DNA of 9,311 nt. It comes from an uncultured Methanobrevibacter sp. Its GTDB lineage: Archaea > Methanobacteriota > Methanobacteria > Methanobacteriales > Methanobacteriaceae. Of this stretch, positions 5,824 to 9,311 are shown in pieces. Within the stretch, counting starts at the first letter, position 1. Every line of letters starts with the position of its first letter. A program made the translations under genes and the position numbers. The stretch covers positions 1-9,311 of the forward strand of contig CADBMS010000047.1 in the NCBI GenBank assembly GCA_902795935.1, read 5' to 3'. Under the pieces are notes generated by a model. That model was not told the DNA's origin. It saw only the letters and a program-made list of their open reading frames with translations, and did not search any database.

Positions 5824-6873
5824 TTAATAGTGTTTAGATTCATTAATAATAATATCTGCTATTTTATTTGACGCATTTAATACATCTTCACCATATTTAT
5901 TTGCTTCTTCTTTTAAAATATCAATGCTCTGCATTGCTTCATTTATTTTTGTATTTATTTCTTCGGGCGAACTTTCAATAACGGCACCAGGGAAAACTGA
6001 TGCCATATTATGATAACGACCATATTTAACTCCAGTTAATGCCACAATTGGCACTTTACATGCTATTGCTTCGTGTATCATTACTCCATCATCAGATAAT
6101 ACTGCAATATCAGCTAAGTCATATGCATCATGCATCCAATTAATATAACCTAAATAATGGATATTTGGATGGTTAAAATATTCTAAATATTCATCTTCTA
6201 ATGGATCACCAGTAACTAAAATATTTGCATCAAATTCTTCAGCAATTTTTTTTACAGATTTTGCTGTTATTTCAAAGAGTGATGAACCTGATGAAACTAA
6301 TATTGTTGGTTTTTCAGAGTCATATTTTTCAGACATACGCTTCAATGCTTTTTGTTTATCTCCAGCGATAATTTCAGGATTTAATGGACTATAAGATTTA
6401 TATAAATTTGGTGTTGCATCTAAATTTTGATGATATAAATTTGATTCAGGCAATATAATATTTGCATTTAATTTTGTACATACCTTCGCATCTGTTGGTG
6501 TAATTAATATTCCTACTGCAGGAACATTTGTTATTTTTGCAGCCACACATGCTATTACTGCACCACCACCAATTACTCCTACAACTACATCAGGATTTAT
6601 TTGTTTTATTAAATTAACTGCTTGTAGTGATGCTGTGGCAGCTTTGATTCCTGCTTTTGCTAATTTAATTTTTGTTGCAGCATGACCTCCAGCTTGCGGT
6701 ACTTTTATTTTATGCCAATTTAAATCTTGTTTTTTTAAATAGAGACCTGGTGCTGATGCATCTAATGCATATTCACATTCAACTCCTTTATCAGATAATG
6801 CTTTTCCAATATTAACTGCAGTTACTGCATCTCCACCTATCCCTCTTCCAGTAATAATAATTAAAGCTTTCAT
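5824..6873 (-). CDS. MurG-like glycosyltransferase, probable pseudomurein step
   Basis: A GT-B fold glycosyltransferase of the MurG/GT28 kind, 349 residues, which should act at the inner face of the membrane. MurG-type glycine-rich loops are visible: GRGIGGD (9-15, where MurG has GGGTGGH), IGGGAV (101-106) and SSGSS (194-198). The donor-binding stretch DLADIAVLSDDGVMIHEA is at 252-269, followed by CKVPIVAL. The MurG loop-1 histidine is Asp15 here. The MraY-like gene lies 90 bases upstream on the same strand, so the pair probably makes lipid-linked pseudomurein precursors, with addition of N-acetylglucosamine as an inferred role. I choose ATG 6873 because GGTGAT (6886-6881) then serves as ribosome site; an upstream TTG at 6888 is in frame but would put that site inside the gene. 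Its stop is only 16 bases from the convergent flavoprotein stop. Confidence 0.72.
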   Translation of the reverse strand: MKALIIITGRGIGGDAVTAVNIGKALSDKGVECEYALDASAPGLYLKKQDLNWHKIKVPQAGGHAATKIKLAKAGIKAATASLQAVNLIKQINPDVVVGVIGGGAVIACVAAKITNVPAVGILITPTDAKVCTKLNANIILPESNLYHQNLDATPNLYKSYSPLNPEIIAGDKQKALKRMSEKYDSEKPTILVSSGSSLFEITAKSVKKIAEEFDANILVTGDPLEDEYLEYFNHPNIHYLGYINWMHDAYDLADIAVLSDDGVMIHEAIACKVPIVALTGVKYGRYHNMASVFPGAVIESSPEEINTKINEAMQSIDILKEEANKYGEDVLNASNKIADIIINESKHY

Positions 6874-6948
6874 TCTACAAATCACCAAATATCATTATTA
6901 AATATTTTACTACATCTCATTTTTTTATCTTAATTGTGATAAATAATG

Positions 6949-6956
6949 CATATAAA
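6949..6956 (-). promoter_or_regulatory. Possible internal TATA box for the MurG-like gene
   Basis: On the - strand TTTATATG lies about 80 bases before the MurG-like start, in the 90-base gap after the MraY-like gene. No oligo-T run on the - strand ends the upstream transcript here, so both read-through and an own promoter are possible. Confidence 0.3.
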
Positions 6957-6963
6957 TTTTAGA

Positions 6964-7836
6964 TTAATTAACATAAGGATTATATAATAATCTTCTTAAA
7001 CCTAATGTTTTTAAAATAGGGTTAGTTATTATTATTTTTTTATTTCTTAAAATAAGTTTTCTAACTAAATCTCCTAAACCTCCACCAGTTAGCACATCCA
7101 TAAAATAATCACCAAAACTAGGGTTTAAAATGCATAATTTGTTTTCTAAAAATATTTTAAGATTGTTTTTCCTAATAAATGCAATAACTAGTGTTGTAAA
7201 TAAAAATAATATTAATAAGCTGTAAAATCCTTGAAGCGAATAGAATATTAAACCTAAAGCCATTGCAAACGAATGGTTACCCACTTCACCCATCATTATT
7301 TTACCAGAATAATCTAAAGGAGAATACGCAATACATACTGCTAAAATGATTAACGGATTAATAGGATTCATATTTTGAATTAAACAAATAATTAATGTAA
7401 TTAAAGCCATAACTATAACCGTTGTACAAGTACAACCTGGTTGCATATCTGATATATTCAATGGTTGAATAAGCAATGCTAACAATAATGAACTTAACCC
7501 CATAGTTGGATAAGCAAGAAGCATTACTGAAATTATTCCAAATCCCCTAAATAGTTGACCTAATTCTATAGGCAAATATTTAATTCGTTTTCTACCAATA
7601 ATATCATCAAATAATGCCAAAATTCCCATTATTAAAATAATATAATTGTATTCTGTTCTTAAAAATATAAATAAAGATATTAAAATTGATATACCAACAC
7701 CTCGAGGTATACCACCCCTTATATCAGCAAATAAATTTCCAATAAGATCTTTTCTACCAAAATAATATAAAATTATTGTTAAAATTAGAGTAAATACTGC
7801 AGATGTAATTCCTGCCTCTAAAATTGATAAAAACAT
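6964..7836 (-). CDS. MraY-like membrane sugar-phosphate transferase (cell wall)
   Basis: A polytopic membrane protein of the MraY/WecA superfamily, whose members move a phospho-sugar from UDP onto a polyprenyl phosphate. It has 290 residues against about 360 for bacterial MraY. Hydrophobic segments are seen near 8-26, 46-59, 65-80, 99-125, 138-154, 160-172 and 190-220, with a basic tail of about 65 residues. Family landmarks in order: RGGIPRG (40-46) at the PTMGG position, LFDD with D77-D78, NISDMQPG (127-134) where MraY has NLTDGLDG, and MGEVGNHSFA (182-191) where MraY has MGDxGSLALG. The third catalytic Asp is therefore Glu184, and no HHH-like motif is seen. It starts 11 bases after the pelA stop, so it is probably co-transcribed with pelA, and it is followed by the MurG-like gene. 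In a Methanobacteriales genome the natural role is the lipid-I-like step of pseudomurein. Confidence 0.75.
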   Translation of the reverse strand: MFLSILEAGITSAVFTLILTIILYYFGRKDLIGNLFADIRGGIPRGVGISILISLFIFLRTEYNYIILIMGILALFDDIIGRKRIKYLPIELGQLFRGFGIISVMLLAYPTMGLSSLLLALLIQPLNISDMQPGCTCTTVIVMALITLIICLIQNMNPINPLIILAVCIAYSPLDYSGKIMMGEVGNHSFAMALGLIFYSLQGFYSLLILFLFTTLVIAFIRKNNLKIFLENKLCILNPSFGDYFMDVLTGGGLGDLVRKLILRNKKIIITNPILKTLGLRRLLYNPYVN

Positions 7837-7847
7837 AATTTAAACCA

Positions 7848-8909
7848 CTAAAATAATTTATATCTAAGTATTGCTGCAAGGCCACCTAAAGCATTTAATT
7901 GTTTACCTGCATCATGCTCACTACTTACAATTAAAACTTCACCATTAGTATATTCAACAGAATCCATAACTTTTTCAATTTCTTTATCGCGAACTAAAAC
8001 ATCTAAGACTAATAATTCATTAACTGCACCAGAAGTTATTGCAAATTTAACTTCTTTCTCACCATAAGCCACTAAACCAGTGTTTTTGGATATCTCCCCC
8101 AATAATTTATTAACAGCCCTTATTTCTAATGCTATTCTATTTTCAGCAGTTATTTTTTCTAATGTTCCTTTTTGTAGAACTTCACGGATACCAACTCTCC
8201 CACCAGTACCTGTATTTTCAATAATTATTTTTTTAGCCAAATCAGAATGTTTTTGTGATAAATAAGAATTAAAATCATTTTTAACAAAGCCTGGGCCTGC
8301 AATTAAAATTGTTTGAACATCACTAAATTTATTTAAAGAATTTATTATATTATCATAAAAATCTAATACCTGCTTTTTTCTATTTTTTTGTTCTATTCTT
8401 TTTCCAGGTATATTTCCAATTATAGGACCATAATACTCTACACCAAATTGGCGTATTAAACCAATATCCGCCACATCATCTTCTAATACAAGAATTATTG
8501 CAGATAATTTTTTAGAAGCATCAACAGCTTGATTTAATCTTTTTAAACCCCATGATGACCATTTTTCTTTTACTATTTTTAGAGGTTGATTTATTTTAAT
8601 TTCAATAGTATGATGTGTTCCTAAGGGAATTAAATCTTCTGGACCAGATATTATAACACCAGTTGCCCTTAATTTTCCAGTGAACATGTGGAAACTTATA
8701 GTTTTTACTTCAATTCCTAATGTAAAAGTTTTTTTTATACCTCTATCACCCCTTATTTTTTCACCACTAGTATCCTGTATTCTTCTAGTTGTTTTTGAAG
8801 ATAAAATGTCACTTTCTTCAATGATATGTGATAAATGCCATAGGTCATCTAATGTTTCTGGAACTACTTTTATAGCATTTTTTTTCATATCTTGATATAT
8901 TATTTTCAT
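7848..8909 (-). CDS. pelA: mRNA surveillance protein Pelota (aPelota/Dom34)
   Basis: Archaeal Pelota recognises ribosomes stalled on defective mRNA. In archaea it is delivered by aEF1A and works with ABCE1 to split the subunits. The 353-residue length is normal. Domain order: the Lsm/SH3-like N-terminal domain (about 1-130, beginning MKIIYQD), the eRF1-like central domain (about 135-250, including IAGPGFVK at 203-210, with no GGQ motif, as expected since Pelota does not hydrolyse peptidyl-tRNA), and the eRF1_3-like C-terminal domain (about 258-353, with AYGEKEV and the characteristic ending LGGLAAILRY). The ATG at 8909 is supported by GGGG (8921-8918 on the - strand), eight bases upstream. 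It appears to be the first gene of a unit that continues into the MraY-like gene. Confidence 0.95.
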   Translation of the reverse strand: MKIIYQDMKKNAIKVVPETLDDLWHLSHIIEESDILSSKTTRRIQDTSGEKIRGDRGIKKTFTLGIEVKTISFHMFTGKLRATGVIISGPEDLIPLGTHHTIEIKINQPLKIVKEKWSSWGLKRLNQAVDASKKLSAIILVLEDDVADIGLIRQFGVEYYGPIIGNIPGKRIEQKNRKKQVLDFYDNIINSLNKFSDVQTILIAGPGFVKNDFNSYLSQKHSDLAKKIIIENTGTGGRVGIREVLQKGTLEKITAENRIALEIRAVNKLLGEISKNTGLVAYGEKEVKFAITSGAVNELLVLDVLVRDKEIEKVMDSVEYTNGEVLIVSSEHDAGKQLNALGGLAAILRYKLF

Positions 8910-8958
8910 TAATCTAACCCCATTTAGATAAATAGTAACTATATTAAATTTTTATTTG

Positions 8959-8969
8959 TATATATTAAT
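8959..8969 (-). promoter_or_regulatory. Candidate TATA box for pelA
   Basis: On the - strand TTAATATATAC lies about 50-60 bases before the pelA start codon, predicting a leader of about 25-30 bases that contains the GGGG ribosome site. Confidence 0.4.
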
Positions 8970-8984
8970 AAGTTCTCTATAAAC

Positions 8985-8994
8985 AACATATGTT
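8985..8994. repeat. Ten-base palindrome in the pelA/tyrA promoter region
   Basis: AACATATGTT is a perfect palindrome lying between the two divergent TATA-like elements (8959-8969 on -, 9027-9034 on +). Its position suits a regulator of one or both genes, but it is a single copy and may be chance. Confidence 0.3.
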
Positions 8995-9026
8995 AAAAGA
9001 TTGATTGTTTGCGATTACTTTAAGAA

Positions 9027-9034
9027 TATATAAA
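9027..9034 (+). promoter_or_regulatory. TATA box for tyrA
   Basis: TATATAAA is a strong match to the archaeal TATA box. A start near 9056 would give a leader of about 60 bases before the ATG at 9118, with GGAG at 9104-9107 as ribosome site. Confidence 0.55.
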
Positions 9035-9040
9035 TTTTTT

Positions 9041-9048
9041 AGTGCACT
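9041..9048. promoter_or_regulatory. Eight-base palindrome downstream of the tyrA TATA box
   Basis: AGTGCACT is a perfect palindrome, half G+C in an A+T-rich setting, located between the tyrA TATA box and the predicted transcription start. A protein bound here would hinder initiation, so it is a candidate operator. Only one copy is seen. Confidence 0.35.
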
Positions 9049-9117
9049 CTAGAAAAAAAGGTATAGATAAGTTTTAGAATAAAATACGAAATTAGAATAA
9101 AATGGAGTTTATAAAAT

Positions 9118-9311
9118 ATGAAAGTTGCAGTGATTGGAGGCACTAGAGGTTTAGGTTTTTGGATTGCAAAGTTTCTTAAAGTTGAAGGATTCAATGTAAC
9201 TATCACTTCTCAAAATGAAGTAGAAGGCCTTAAAATTGCTGAAAATTTAGGTGTTAATTACAGTTCTAACAATATTAAAACAGCTAGTTCTAATGAAATT
9301 GTTATTGTCAG
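9118..9311 (+). CDS. tyrA: Prephenate dehydrogenase TyrA, N-terminal part
   Basis: The first 64 codons of a gene that runs off the right edge. The N-terminus MKVAVIGGTRGLG carries the dinucleotide-binding glycine pattern (7-13) in the form typical of archaeal TyrA, followed by FWIAKFL and a second strand FNVTITSQN. TyrA oxidatively decarboxylates prephenate to 4-hydroxyphenylpyruvate in tyrosine synthesis. GGAG at 9104-9107 is ten bases before the ATG; a nearby ATG at 9102 is out of frame. The main alternative is a coenzyme F420-dependent NADP oxidoreductase, which shares the N-terminal fold, but the GGTRGLG form fits TyrA better. The catalytic part is outside the window. Confidence 0.72.
   Translation, partial: MKVAVIGGTRGLGFWIAKFLKVEGFNVTITSQNEVEGLKIAENLGVNYSSNNIKTASSNEIVIV

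Noticed and set aside
6874..6888. TTG or GTG start (6888 or 6885) for the MurG-like gene
   Set aside because: These would place the GGTGAT ribosome site inside the gene; ATG 6873 lies eight bases after that site and gives the MKALIII start usual for GT-B proteins.
6475..7428. TGTACA sites at 6475-6480 and 7423-7428 as further TRP boxes
   Set aside because: Both are single copies inside coding sequence, far from any promoter, and their number matches chance expectation for this composition.
8080..8895. Two + strand open frames inside pelA (8080-8265 and 8680-8895)
   Set aside because: They are shadows of pelA with no recognisable motif; Pelota is identified over its full length on the other strand.

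Overview
The window looks like chromosomal DNA of a pseudomurein-walled methanogenic archaeon of the order Methanobacteriales, probably Methanobrevibacter or Methanosphaera; the two cannot be separated from this sequence. The evidence is the archaeal gene set (transcription factor E, archaeosine synthase, archaeal Pelota, a TrpY-like ACT regulator, archaeal-type TyrA), a [NiFe]-hydrogenase chaperone, a MraY-like/MurG-like pair in an archaeon, very A+T-rich DNA, TATA-box-like promoters and oligo-T terminators. No insertion sequence, CRISPR array, phage gene or broken gene is visible. It reads as a core region rather than an accessory island.

Left part (1-2926, all + strand): a 342-base non-coding lead-in; tfe (basal transcription factor); an HD-domain phosphohydrolase-like protein of unknown role; a short archaeosine synthase (ArcS) starting at TTG; and a small DUF59/MIP18 Fe-S assembly-type protein. 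The genes are 76-192 bases apart and each has its own TATA-like element, so they are probably separate transcripts rather than one tight operon.

Middle (2927-5807): a tRNA-Ile(GAT) gene with an oligo-T end; an HTH+ACT regulator with two TGTACA palindromes 20 bp apart just upstream, matching the TRP-box operator known for TrpY of Methanothermobacter; a two-way oligo-T terminator; hypC on the - strand; and a divergently transcribed flavoprotein disulfide reductase with an intact CxxxxC redox pair but an unusual C-terminal domain.

Right part (5824-8909, - strand): pelA (ribosome rescue), then 11 bases later a MraY-like membrane sugar-phosphate transferase, then a MurG-like glycosyltransferase. 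The last two are good candidates for the lipid-linked steps of pseudomurein synthesis. A divergent promoter region with two palindromes leads into the start of tyrA (prephenate dehydrogenase), which runs off the right edge.

The most noteworthy points are the putative TRP-box operator, the MraY-like/MurG-like pair (with a Glu where MraY has its third catalytic Asp), the ArcS that lacks the TGT-like N-terminal half, and the flavoprotein without an obvious partner complex. I do not see an obviously new multi-gene system.
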